A stretch of 64,000 nt of DNA from Clitopilus passeckerianus. Its lineage: Eukaryota; Basidiomycota; Agaricomycetes; Agaricales; Entolomataceae. The stretch lies in contig CALYLX010000143.1 of the NCBI GenBank assembly GCA_944990035.1, positions 248,001 through 312,000 of the forward strand, given 5' to 3'. Numbering within the stretch: position 1 is the stretch's first letter; the number at the start of each line of letters is the position of its first letter. Positions 1-11,785 of the stretch are shown in pieces. The position numbers were made by a program, and so were the translations under genes. A model generated the notes under the pieces. It searched no databases, was not told where the DNA came from, and worked only from the letters and a program-made list of their open reading frames with translations.

Positions 1-509
1 AGCAGTCTGTGACTGTGGCCAAGGCAGAGGAGGGAGGTGATTCTACACTCTTTCCGCTGACTTCTTCGGGGTCGGGAAGACCCCTGACGTTATTTGATTT
101 TTCGAGGAGCTGGGAAAGTAATCCCAGCTCTGAGGATCGGTGGGCTTTGATTACGGTTCTTACATCTTCTCTTGTTTTCCTCTTACAATTGTCCTTAACA
201 ACCTCCTATCACTTTGTCCAGACAATTCCATCATCAAGATTCCCTTCACTCTTCCAAACGTCCCTCGAAACCTCCCTGCTGGTCTCCATCCTCAATCTTT
301 TCAAAGAGGTCCTTCTCGCAACAGGCTCGTCGGGAGTCCAAGCAAAGTTGATCAAGGAGTACATGCAGACTTTCGGCGAGGTGAAGAGGTTCGAGACGGT
401 GTTGCTGTTCATGAGCAAGGCGGAGAAGCAGTTGGCTGTTGAAGTTTGGAATACTTTGGGTGTTGGTAAAGAGGGTGCGGGGGCGGCTTGGAGTAGAGTC
501 TGGTCTTGA
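1..509 (+). CDS. RPAP3-type C-terminal domain protein (3' end only)
   Basis: This is the last part of a gene that starts before the window. The translation carries the RPAP3_C pattern: an F-x-x-x-W helix (FDFSRSW), a hydrophobic stretch ending in LFQTSLE, and near the end VKRFETVLLFMSKAEK, which corresponds to the conserved KRFD-FMS-EK segment of human RPAP3. RPAP3 and its relatives are subunits of the R2TP/Hsp90 co-chaperone complex, which assembles RNA polymerases, PIKKs and snoRNPs. A 66-nt in-frame intron is likely at 156-221 (gttctt...tccag). Removing it joins WALIT to TIPSSRFP, as the family expects. The apparent start at 9 is a GTG inside the gene. TPR repeats, expected upstream, are not in view, so a full RPAP3 architecture is an inference. 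Confidence 0.75.
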   Translation, partial: QSVTVAKAEEGGDSTLFPLTSSGSGRPLTLFDFSRSWESNPSSEDRWALITVLTSSLVFLLQLSLTTSYHFVQTIPSSRFPSLFQTSLETSLLVSILNLFKEVLLATGSSGVQAKLIKEYMQTFGEVKRFETVLLFMSKAEKQLAVEVWNTLGVGKEGAGAAWSRVWS

Positions 510-1096
510 TGTATTTTGGGGATGCAGGATGCCTACCATATACAAATTGCTTTCATTGCCGAGTTTACATGTTCTCTCCTCAAGTACACCAGCCATTTCT
601 ACTGTCGGCTTGGTTTCTCCGAATTGCCGATCCTTAAGCGCGTCAACAGAGACAAATTCGCGTCCGCTTCGACTCAGGTTTTCTTCATGTTGCACATACG
701 ACGGGGTTTACACTTTGACAAACTCAATCACTACAGCGAACATCTATAGGTGTATGTGACCTCGATATTCCTATGCAAATTCATACTTTCCACCCCTTCC
801 GATGAGATTTAAACAGAAGTTGCTACATGTCGGAGGCAGATGCCTTGCGGATCTACAGCACATCTATCCAGTCTTTGTCCAGCTGGAACTAGACTGATCA
901 CGAGCATTTGGGCGCTGGCACAGGGAGGAGCTTCTTCCTAGCCTTATTCGGCTTACCTTGAGTTGTAGTTATCACAAGAGCGTTCCATCATGGCCTTGAT
1001 TGACCGCAAACCGACTCCAGCGCAGTCCATCCACGTCCCATCTACCCACCGCTCGTCTTTTGTTCATTCCTCACCTACTCAACGGCACACCGAAAG
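510..1096. other. Intergenic, promoter of M1 aminopeptidase 1
   Basis: This 587-bp spacer lies between the RPAP3-type stop and the first M1 aminopeptidase ATG. The short open frames here have no recognisable domain. It should hold the 3' UTR of the upstream gene and the promoter of the aminopeptidase; I see no clear TATA box. Confidence 0.5.
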
Positions 1097-4000
1097 ATGT
1101 CAGCCCCTGCTCGGATTTCCTCCGGCGACTTGGACAAGTACCGCCTACCGACGAATGCCAAGCCTACTCACTATGATCTGGTCATTAAGACGGACTTGGA
1201 GAAACTGGAATACTGCGGATACGTTAAAGTAAAGTATGCTCCATTTCCAAGTTCCGCGGTGATCAAAGTCATGAACGGAGGGCATAATAGGCTTATTGTC
1301 AACGAAGAAACGTCCTCCATAACATTCAATTATGCCAACCTGGATCTGGAAGGAGTGTACGTGAATTTCTTTGCCCAGATTTCGATTCTCAAGGCTAATA
1401 CATTTCTCCAGCGTACTTTATAACGAGGATTTTCTCAACGGCCTCGTGTGTACTAGTCAGTCCATCGACGAGGAAGGACAGCGTATTACATGCGAATTCG
1501 AGAAGGTCCTTCTGGCTGGATCTCAGGTTGAGCTCTCCATGAATTTCTCTGGCGAGCTGACTAGGAGCATGCTGGGGTACTACAGGTCCTCATACGAGGT
1601 GGATGGCATGGAGAAGTTCTATGCATTAACGCAGTTCGAGGTAAGAATATCACAAGTCTCTCACCAACCAAGATGATCCACGCATTATCTTAGCCCACCT
1701 CCGCTCGTGAAACCTTTCCTTGCTGGGACGAGCCCTCGCTCAAAGCGACCTTTGGTATCACTATGATCTCTCGGGAGAATACTATTAATCTGAGCAACAT
1801 GTCTTCAAGCTTCGAGAAGCCCGTCTCGGAGCTGGTCTCTGATCACGATGCAAATCTGGCGCCTCTTCTCGAGGACCTGGAGGGCGATTGGAAGGTCACT
1901 ATGTTCGAGAAAACACCTCCGATGTCAACGTATCTCGTTGCATTTGCGAATGGCCATTTCGAGCATATTGAAGACTGGGTTAAGCTCCGCGAGCGAACGA
2001 TTCCAATTCGTATATATGGTATGTATATAAATATCGACGGAACCTTTGGGATCAAATTAAACACTATCCCTCTAGCTACGTCAGATATCATTCATCAAGC
2101 CAAATTCGCTCTTCAGGTCAAGAAGAAAGTGCTTCCACTATATGAGGAAGTTTTCGATGTGGTGTTTCCTCTTCCCAAGCTCGATACCCTCGTCGTGAGT
2201 GATACAACTACGCATCTAATCATCCAAGTTCGACGCTCTCCTCCCAGGTGACCGACTTTGAGGAAGGTACATCTTTCATCGACTAGCTTCGCATATCCAC
2301 TGACACTTGGCTGAAGGTGCCATGGAAAATTGGGGCCTGATTACCGGTCGTACAAATGCCCTCCTGCTTGACCCTGAGGACTCCGATTTGTCTGCAAAGC
2401 AGTTAGTTGCAGCGACGATCGGCCACGAGGTTGCCCATATGTGGTGCGTAGTTTCTGTGTCCACTGTAAACTGTCGGTTTCACGAGTTCGCTACCACCAC
2501 AGGTTCGGTAATATCGCGACGATGGAATGGTGGGATAATCTATACCTTAACGAAGGTCAGCCGTTGTCATTCGAAGTCCCGTGAAATCGGGAAGGGTAAC
2601 CATTTCCATTTTCCAGGTTTTGCTACATTGGTCAGTTTTGCACAACTGAAGTCTGTCCTTCGGCTAATTCATCACCTAGGTGGGAGAAGTCATCATTTTA
2701 GGTAGAGCATTTCGCGGACGATGCTTACCCTGACTAATAGTCTGACACGTTTATCCCTAGACAAGTTGGCCCATTCTCCCGGTGTGCTATGAATACTAAA
2801 ACTAACGGAGCTTGGTCCTTGCAGAATATTACCCGAATGGAAAGCCGACTCCACCTTCATCTTCGACCATCTCAGCGAGGCCCTGGCTCTTGATGCCAAA
2901 CTCTCTTCTCATCCTATCGAGGTGGCCTGCCTTGACGCCAATGACATCAACCAGGTAACCATCTTCGGCCCTCCTGGTGTCGCATCTGCTAACATAAGAG
3001 CAGATATTCGATGATTTGTCTTACTCGAAAGCTGCGTCGGGTGAGGCATCGTATACTTGATGCAATGGAATCCTCAACTAATAATATTCTAGTCCTTCGC
3101 ATGCTTTCCAAGTATGTGGGCCAGGAGCCTTTCTTGAAAGGGGTGTCATTGTATCTCAAGGAAAAGCTATACGGTAACTCCATCACTAAAGACCTCTGGA
3201 ACGGAATAGCGAAGGCTACTGACGAGGATATCACTGGACTCATGACCAATTGGATCGAGAAGGTATGTGATGCAAGTTAGTTATCGGTGATCAGTCAAAA
3301 CCTCAACTACCTGCAACAGACAGGTTTCCCAGTCTTAACAGTTACCGAGAGCGAGACTGGCATTAAAGTCAGTCAAGATCGCTTCCTAGAAACTGGTATG
3401 GCTAGTGACAAGGACAATCAAACTATCTGGTGGGCATCTTCCCGCTCTTATTTCTCCAGCCTCCCAGTGGTTGAATTGTCTCCAGGAACGTTCCTTTGAG
3501 TATCCTTTCGGTCGGAAAGGATGGTAAACCTACCATTGACAGGAAAGCCTTGCTCACGCAACGGGAGCAGATATTTGAGCTTGATACGAGTAAACCCTAC
3601 AAACTGAATGGCGGTACATCAGGTGTCTGTGAGTGATGCCATTCATGAGTTCTGCCCGTCATGCTAAACACCCTCCATGAATAGACCGTGTCCTTTACAC
3701 TACGGATCACCTCTCCAAACTTGCGAAGGAGGCGGCCAAACCTGCGGGCCAAGGCATTCTTGGGCCTGACGACCGGGCTGGACTTGTCCTTGATGTCATG
3801 GCTCTTTCAAAAGCCGGGCTTACAAAATTGAGCAGTGCGCTTACTTTCATAGACGGGCTCAAGAACGAAACAGAATGTTTGTCATTCTCATCATTGAAGG
3901 TTCCCATCCGTGATAACGCTACCGTCCTTGATCAGGTCTTGTCTGGACAGGAATTGCAGGAGCCCTGTCGGCTCTGGTATCGATTTGGTGGGAAGACGAA

Positions 4001-5208
4001 GAGGTCGTCGATCATTTGAACGCTTTTCGTCGAGTAGGTAACATTGTGCTGCTTATATGGAGAACTTATTCAATTCGCCTGTAGGAATTATTGGTTCCTG
4101 TGGTAGAAAGACTTGGCTACGAGAATCAAGACCAAGATGGGCCAGACACGGTTTCCCTGAGAACACTGGCTGTTACCCAAGCCGCTGAGGCTAACTCCCC
4201 AGAGTTCGTACTTCGATTACCACCAATTACCTTCCTTGGTATGCTCACAAGCTTTTAGAATCGTTAAGGAGCTTAGGAGCCGTTTTTCGCGTTTCGTGAA
4301 GAACAGGGACGATTCCGGGGTTACAGCCGATCTTCAGAAAGCCATCTTTGCTACGGTACTAAATGTCATTCAAAGTCTTTGTCTGAACAATAGCTAACCA
4401 GAGACTGAAAGGCTGTTGAACATGGCCAAAAGGAAGAATATGATGCCGCCGTGGGTGTCTATGAGAAGCCCAAGACACCTACGGCTCAAATCTCAGCACT
4501 GTGAGCTCCTCACCACTACTGATCTCCATTGAAATTGACACATGGTTTGCACCAAGGTCGGCAATGGGTACTACCCACATCCCAGAACTCCAGCAAAAGA
4601 CACTTCAATTCATCTCCTCCGAGAATTCTCGTGACCAAGACATCATATATCTCTGTTCGGGACTCAAGAAAAACTTCAAGACTAGACGATTAGTTGCTCG
4701 CTATCTCATGGAAAACTACGATGGGGTAGGTTCATGCATTCTCGGTGGCGCCAGCATTCTTGAATCAGTTTTCTCAGCTGTACGAACGATTCGAGGGGGC
4801 CTTCACCTTCACGCAACTGGTGGAGGTGCATATTTCTTCGGGTGTTTTTCGAATCGCCCACTGAGCGTACTAAAGAACTGTTTTGGGGAGCTCTCATCAA
4901 CGAAGGATTGTGACGAGATTGAGGTTTTTTTCAAGGTTAGTCTGTCTGCTTGCATGTGGTCGTAAAAGCCGTACCTCGATACCCCCAAACAGGGCAAGGA
5001 TACTTCCGAGTACATCATGGCGTTAGAGCAAACCTTAGACGCTATCCGTACAAATGCAGCTTATGTGGCGGTCAGTTCATTGAATGACTTAGTTGGAGTC
5101 ATGTTGGTTACTCACTCGGAGGCGTTCCAGCGGTCTACCGACGACATGAAAGCTTGGCTCAAGTCCAGGTCGCCCTTGACGGGTCATGCTGCAGATGTAC
5201 TACAATAA
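1097..5208 (+). CDS. M1 family zinc aminopeptidase, copy 1 (tandem)
   Basis: This is a puromycin-sensitive/Ape2-type metallo-aminopeptidase that removes N-terminal residues from peptides, probably in the cytosol because no signal peptide is seen. The ATG at 1097 begins MSAPARISSGDLDKYRLP. Motifs in order are PTSARETFPCWDEP, the substrate-binding GAMEN (from 2317), and the zinc site GHEVAHMW-FGN...LYLNEG, which fits HEXXH-X18-E exactly; an ERAP1_C-like helical domain follows. I trace 26 exons with 25 short introns and an open frame to the TAA at 5206-5208. Around the catalytic core the exons are tiny: 2248-2266 (19 nt), 2317-2443, 2503-2555, 2617-2630 (14 nt), 2680-2701 (22 nt), 2761-2764 (4 nt), then 2825 onward. 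The metal motif reads HEVAH rather than the common HELAH, but all ligands are present. The C-terminus is about ten residues longer than in copy 2. Confidence 0.9.
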
Positions 5209-5569
5209 CGAGTCGAAATTCTTGTCTTGTATAGTTCGAAGAACATGCGTGTGCTGCATCCAATAATTACCCGAGCCTGGTGGAAAGGCCTTGGACGCGT
5301 GAATGTTGACTTAGACCATGACCATTATGAACAATAGGGCGGCTGGCACAGAATGGGCTACCGAGGATCCTCAGTCAGTCTTATAGACATCTTAACAATC
5401 GGCACCGTTCGTAGTCACCCTTCTTGGCCGGCTTTGTTTTGGGCTTTGTATTACAGATATCACGGGAGGTGGCATCAGTTCGCCATCCAGCTATATCTAC
5501 CATCATCGCAGCCATTGTCTGTACCTCGCTCAGCGCTCAATTGTCATCTGTTAAAGATCTTAGCGAATC
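5209..5569. other. Spacer between tandem M1 genes
   Basis: These 361 bp separate the stop of copy 1 from the ATG of copy 2. They must hold a terminator and a promoter. I recognise no coding sequence or repeat here. Confidence 0.5.
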
Positions 5570-8500
5570 ATGTCGGTTCCTGGCAAGAAATCCTCTGGCG
5601 ATTCAGACAAGTACCGCCTGCCGACGAACGTCAAGCCTACTCATTATGATCTGGTCATTAAGACTGACTTGGAGAAACTGGAATACGGTGGATTTGTGAA
5701 GATACAGTAGGCTTCATTTTGAGATGACCGTATTGATAAGGGTCATAAACGCACGGTACAATCAGGCTCGACGTCAAGGAAGAAACATCGTCGGTCACAT
5801 TCAACTGTGCAAATCTGGATGTGAGGAGAGTGTACGTAACGCTCCTTTATCCCAGTGTCCATTTCTTAAACACGAAGATTTATCTAGCGTGCTTTACGCT
5901 GAATCTTTCCCTGATGGTCTCGAGTCTACCAGCCAGTCCATTGACGAAGGGCAGCAGCGCATTACATGCGAGTTCACGAAAGCCCTTCCAGCTGGTTCAA
6001 AGGCCGATCTCGGCATTGATTTCTCTGGAAAACTCACGAACAGCATGATGGGGTACTACAAGTCGTCTTATGAGGTCGATGGCAAGGAGAAATGTTATGC
6101 CTTGACTCAGTTTGAGGTGAGTCTTCTAGTCGCTTTCATCCAGCTCAAATGACCCTTGAACATCGTAGCCTACTGCGGCTCGCGTCGCCTTTCCTTGCTG
6201 GGATGAGCCCCTGCTCAAAGCAACTTTCGACATAACCATGATCTCCCGCGAAGACACTGTGAACCTGAGCAACATGTCCGCAAGCTTTGAGAAGGCACCC
6301 TCGGAAATCAGCTCCGATCTCGAGGCGACTTTGGCATCCTTTGTCAAGAATCTAGAGGGAAATTGGAAGATTACCAAGTTCGATAAAACACCGCCAATGT
6401 CAACTTACCTTGTTGCATTCGCGAACGGACAGTTCGAATATATTGAAGACTTTGTCAAGCTGCGCGAGCGAACGATCCCTATCCGTATATATGGTATGCA
6501 GTAAATCACGACGCTTAGCCTGCCATTATTCTGAATCTCCTTTGCACCAGCCACTGCGGATCATATCCACCAGGCCAAATTTGCTCTTCAGGTCACGAAG
6601 GACGTACTTCCACTCTACGAAGAGGTTTTCGACGTGGCATTCCCCCTTCCCAAGCTCGATACCCTTGTCGTAAGCCACTCGCCTACGTCGCTCTTGACCA
6701 GGCCTGATCCTCCTCTTCCCATTAGGCGAGTGACTTCGATGCAGGTGAGTCTTTATTGAAAGGTTTCAGAAAAATGAGCTGACGACTAGCTGGAGGTGCC
6801 ATGGAGAATTGGGGTCTGATCACAGGACGTACGAATGCAGTGCTCCTCGACCCTGCAAATGCCGATTTGAATGCGAAGAAATGGGTCGCGGGAACGCAGA
6901 GCCATGAAGTCGCTCACATGTGGTGGGTTATAGCTGTGGTTTTCGGGCCATGAGACGTCAATTTTATCGATTTGACACAATTACAGGTTCGGTAACATCG
7001 CAACGATGGAGTGGTGGAATTACCTCTACCTTAACGAGGGTCTGTTTCTTTTTTTGCTATTTTCGCTAAATTGAGGCGTTTATCACCCTTTTTCTTCAGG
7101 CTTTGCAACATTGGTTCGTTCAGTATGTTCCTGTAGTTTATCCTGTTAACTGGTTGTTCGCGTAGATGGGAGAAGTAATTATTCTAGGTGGGTGTTGTCA
7201 ATAAGTATTCTATCGATGTCTGACCTTTATCTTTCATAGACAAGTTGAGCCATTCTGTTATATCACGTATGCAAGTCTGGACGCGAACCTGCCCAATACA
7301 GGATATTCCCTGAATGGAAGGTCGACTCTACCTTCATCTCCGACCATCTCAACGAGGCTCTCGCTCTTGACGCTAAACTCTCTTCTCACCCCATCGAGGT
7401 TGACTGTCCCGATGCCAACCACATCAACCAGGTACTTACTCTCCTCCTGCTGGTGTAGCCAATTCCTAATCTACGAACAGATCTTCGATAGCCTGTCGTA
7501 CTCGAAAGCCGCTTCAGGTGAGGCTTTGAGTTCTCGGGCCAATAACAGCCTGGACTGATTGTCATTTATCAGTCCTTCGCATGCTTTCGAAGTATGTCGG
7601 TGAAGAGCTGTTCTTGAAAGGTGTTTCATTGTACCTCAAGGACAAGCTCTATGGAAACTCCGTCACCAAAGACCTCTGGAACGGGATTGCGAAAGCTACA
7701 GGCAAGGATATTGTAGGACTTATGACGAATTGGATAGAGAAGGTATGAAACAACAGACATTTGCTCATAGTTCATGTCAGAACATGGTTTACAGGTTGGC
7801 TTCCCTGTCCTGACCGTCACGGAGACAGAGACTGGCATCAAAGTCCGTCAGGATCGCTTCGTTGAAACTGGTATTGCTGATGACAAGAACAACGAAACTA
7901 TCTGGTAAGCAAATCCTTGTGTTTTCTGCTATGTCTATCACTGAGATTGGATCAAATTGTTCCTAGGAATGTTCCTTTGAGCATCCTCTCTGTCGGAACG
8001 GATGGCAAGGCAGCCTTGGACAGGACTACATTGCTCACGGAGCGGGAGCAGTCATTTGAGCTTGATATCAAACAGCCTTACAAGTTGAATGGCGGTACAT
8101 CGGGTGTCTGTAAGTGGTATATTGTACGATTTGAGTTTTGTTCGCGCTCAGCTTTCTTCTTCATTTCAAGATCGCGTCCTTTACACTACAGACCACCTAT
8201 CCAAGCTTGCTAAGGAGGCGGCCAAACCCGAAGGACAAGGTATTTTAGGGCCTAATGATCGAGCCGGGCTAGTGCACGATGCTATGGCTCTTTCCAAGGT
8301 TGGGCTTGCGAAGTTAAGCAGCGCCTTGACTTTGATCGACGGTCTCAAGGCGGAGACAGAATGTTCGTTCTTTTTCTCTGACCAAGGCTTCGCGTGATAA
8401 CGTTGCTGCCTTTAACTAGATCTCGTCTGGACTGGAATTGCGGAAGGGTTGTCAGCTCTAGTGTCTATCTGGTGGGAGGACAAAGAGATCGTCGAGCAAC

Positions 8501-9647
8501 TGAATGCTTTCCGTCAGGTGCGTACCGTGAAGTTGACTGTCAGGCAGATCTAAATGAGTTACCTACAGGAACTCTTTGTTCCGTTGGTAGAGAGGCTGGG
8601 CTATGAGAATCAAGAGGGAGATGTACCAGACACGGTTGGCCTAAGAACCACTGCAGTGACCCAAGCTGCTGAAGCTCAAGCCCCAGCGTTTGCATTTCCA
8701 TCGCCGACCCGGTTCTTTCAGGTGCTAACAAATCCCACAGGGTCGTGAAGGAGCTTCAAAGCCGATTTGCCCATTTCCTGAAGACCGGCGACGATTCAAA
8801 GATCCCCGCGGACTTGCAGAAAGTCATCTTCGCTACGGTATGAGTTTTCAGATATGCGCTTTGGCCCAAGGACTTAGCAATAACCCCACAGGCTGTCGAA
8901 CATGGCGGAAAGGAAGAGTATGATCTCGTAGTTCGTGTCCACGAGAAGCCGAAGACACCTACTGCTCGTATTGCTGCACTGTCAGTTCTTTGTCACTATC
9001 TTTGGGCAGTGTATCTAATTTCATTCTAGCTTGTCAATGGGCGCTACTCAAGTCGCTGAACTCCAGCAACAGACGTTCAATTTCATCACCGAGAAATCCC
9101 GTGACCAGGATGTCGTATATTTCTGTTCGGGACTGAAGAAGAACTTCAAGACCAGACGACAAGTTGCCCGTTATCTCATGGACAACTATGGGGCGGTAAT
9201 TTCCTCTACCGTCAAGCGAATCCCGGCTTGCTAAAACCAATTTTTCAAGTTGTACAAACGGTTTGAAGGGAACTTCACCCTCACCCGGTTGGTGGAGGTA
9301 TATAATTCTTCGCTAATTTTTCAAATTCTCGACTAAGCATTTTCAAAGTACTGTTTCGGGGAACTCTCGTCGATCAAGGACGCCGACGAGATTGAAGCCT
9401 TTTTCAAGGTTAGTGCCAAATTCTTGCATGTGGTCATATAAACTGATCCTTGACGCCTTTTAACAGGACAAGGATACTTCAAAATATGTCATGGCATTAA
9501 GGCAAACCTTGGATGGGATCCACACGAGTGCAGCTTATATCACAGTCAGTCCAATGAATGAAATGATAGATCTGCTCCTGACATGAAAATTTTTCTAGCG
9601 ATCTACAGATGACGCGAATGCTTGGTTCAAGTCGAGGTCATATTGAT
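5570..9647 (+). CDS. M1 family zinc aminopeptidase, copy 2 (tandem)
   Basis: This is a direct tandem paralogue of the gene at 1097, with the same predicted role: zinc-dependent removal of N-terminal residues, probably cytosolic. The ATG at 5570 begins MSVPGKKSSGDSDKYRLPTN. A TAG shortly after the first exon (near 5706) is not a defect, because it lies in an intron (gtaggc...aatcag) whose removal restores VKIQLDVKEETSS. GAMEN (from 6796) and SHEVAHMW-FGN...LYLNEG (HEXXH-X18-E) are intact. Exon sizes through the core match copy 1: 6726-6744 (19), 6796-6922 (127), 6987-7039 (53), 7100-7113 (14), 7166-7187 (22), 7240-7243 (4). The last exon reads RSTDDANAWFKSRSY before the TGA at 9645-9647. The frame stays open throughout, so both copies look functional. 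Confidence 0.9.
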
Positions 9648-10085
9648 GGGTTAAATAGTGAGAATACTACGCCAAACATAAAATGCTCGCTTTGTATATT
9701 ATCGCCGGAAAGATACTGTGGCGCAAATGCGTCGTGTTTAAGTTTGCATACTATATGGCTGATGAACTGGGGATCGTAATCGGGCACAGCTGAATACACG
9801 ACAACGCCGCAGCAGGAGTACATATACATTCGGGATTCCGCCCTTTTCGTAGCCACCGAGACCACCTCTCGCAACGAATCGTTGTTCCTGTCTTAAATCC
9901 TTGGCCGGCATGGTATACTGGCAGCTTCAAGCACTTGTGTGATTGTTCACGCAATAGAAAGAAATGAATACATCCAAAATAATAGATAAAATCGTGTTTA
10001 TGTGCCAACAAATTATAATCATTCAGTTTCTACTCTAAATTAGACCAGAACAGAAACTTATCCAATCTCCAAACCTGTAAGGGCA
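9648..10085. other. Convergent intergenic region
   Basis: This 438-bp region lies between the convergent 3' ends of M1 copy 2 (plus) and the Sec14-like gene (minus). The AT-rich stretch at 9950-10040 is in keeping with 3' UTR and polyadenylation sequence. No gene is recognised. Confidence 0.5.
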
Positions 10086-11220
10086 CTATGCCTCAGGCTT
10101 CTTAGCCTCTCCATCTACGAACACGATTGGGCCTTTCGGCATCTCGCCAATCGCCTTCTTGGCGTCTTCATCCAAGTTCGGCTCGTCCTGGAACGTCCAC
10201 TCCAGCTCTCCACCATACACTTTAGGCAGGTCCTTGGCATGAATAAGCTCCCTCAGCTTCGACCCTGGATCCTTCCCAAGCACATGTATCTTATTCCTAG
10301 TCCCCTCATCAAACCAGCCCTTTATCCAGCTCCAGATAGTAGGGAAGAATGCGGGTGAATTTACGACGGCGATCATGCCTAAGGTTTCTGGGTAGTTAGC
10401 TGTGGCGAGCTTACTGGCTTCTTGGAGGTGAGAGCGGAGAGACCAGAGGGAGCCGAAGGAAACGCCGCCGAGGTCGATGATGGATGTTGTTGAGGAGATT
10501 GGGGTGGGCGAGGAGGGGTGCGGGAGGGAAGAGCAGAGGTTGAAGGAGAAGCGGGTCATTAGTTCATAGAGGGCTACTCTGCATCGGAAGGAAGCCAAGA
10601 TGAGCGGGGAAGCAGAAGGGAAGAGGGAGCTGTGACAAACATTCTCTGATACCGTCGTTCGTCGGGTACAGCGTTAAGCTCTTTCTGTATTGGAACAAGC
10701 GCTGAGATTCGGTATACGTATAATGGACGTCCACCCTATTATCCCGTAGATTAGTCGTTGCAAGCAGGCTGGAGCTGACGAAGGGTGTCAAACCTTATCC
10801 CGCCTGCCGGTCCATCTCGGATAGAACCTCTTGGAGTTCTCAAATTCCACAGGGTCAAAGGTGGCGTATGTCTTTTCGACATCATGTTTCTGCCTCCAGC
10901 TGTCTGCATCCGAGAACTGCTTCTGGGCCGCTGAGGGACTGAAGCCTCGGGCTCTCAGGAATCGCCTGTGTTTAACGCAAGGACCTCGTAGTCAGTATAT
11001 TACTCCAAGTCAAGGAGGATAGCGAAACATACAGTAAAGTGGGCTCGTCATGACTAGGTTGCTGGGTCTCCGAAGGAGGGGTATAAAGCTTTGCTTTGAA
11101 GAGATTGTCTTTGAACGTTGCGAGGGCTTCTTGCTGGGATTCAGATAGGTGTCCTAGGTGGCCTGAGAGGATTTCAAAATGGCCGATGGTACTTGGTGAC
11201 TCCTGGGCTTGGGTAGCCAT
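10086..11220 (-). CDS. Sec14-like CRAL-TRIO lipid-transfer protein
   Basis: This predicted phosphatidylinositol/phosphatidylcholine transfer protein would exchange lipids between membranes. The first ATG is at 11220 (MATQAQESPSTIGHFEILSG); the longer upstream frame starts at a TTG and is not used. The CRAL-TRIO N-terminal part reads TLLRFLRARGFSPSAAQKQF, with R-FLRAR typical of Sec14. The lipid-binding part includes SIIDLGGVSFGSLW, NYPETLGMIAVVNSPAFFPTIW and the late KVYGGELEW. Three introns are needed. The last uses a gtatca donor (rather than the nearer gtaccc) to keep LNAVPDERRVALYELMTRF in frame. It ends KKPEA with TAG at 10086-10088. The identity is secure at family level; the lipid specificity is unknown. 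Confidence 0.88.
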
Positions 11221-11785
11221 AGATGCAAGACAGGAGTTTGAGGCCAAGGACCTTACAGGAGATGATCAAGAACTGTGATCGGACCGGGGTACCCGGCTGC
11301 TTACTTTACGATGCTCCCGTCATCATGACCTCGTCATGACCTCCCAGTACACTGGCAGTAGACCTCAGCGGACCCTACAAAGTGAAGGCTGGCAACTCAG
11401 AAAATGTCGAATCTACACAATTTACTATGCTGTATCGGAATGCAATCATCACTTTCCTCCTTGGTGAGATCCCAGGCGGTATTCCTGAGTATATAGAGAA
11501 AGGTAGAGCAAGGGGGAGCCATGAGCTGGTTGAGCGATTACGGTTGGTAGCTAGAAGAGGCTAAAGGAGTTCAATGTCATGACGGTCCCTCACCGGCTTA
11601 AGAATCGGGATTATTTATATGTATTTCTGAATGTTACTAGTAGAGCCATGGGCCGTAAGTATCTAATGCGTGGTAACTATTCGTAAGTAATGTACAAGTC
11701 CAGTTAGTGTTGGTATACTCTAATACGCTAATTCGGTCATTTTCATCGTTATGAACGACAGTTCGTGGGTGACGCCGTTACCACT
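11221..11785. other. Intergenic, promoter of the Sec14-like gene
   Basis: This 565-bp stretch lies between the Sec14-like ATG and the stop of the DUF3533 gene, both on the minus strand. No domain-bearing open frame is seen. It should include the Sec14-like promoter and the DUF3533 3' UTR. Confidence 0.5.

Noticed and set aside
5700..5760. In-frame TAG early in M1 copy 2, suggesting a pseudogene.
   Set aside because: The stop lies in an intron (gtaggc...aatcag). Splicing restores VKIQLDVKEETSS in line with copy 1, and the rest of the gene is open.
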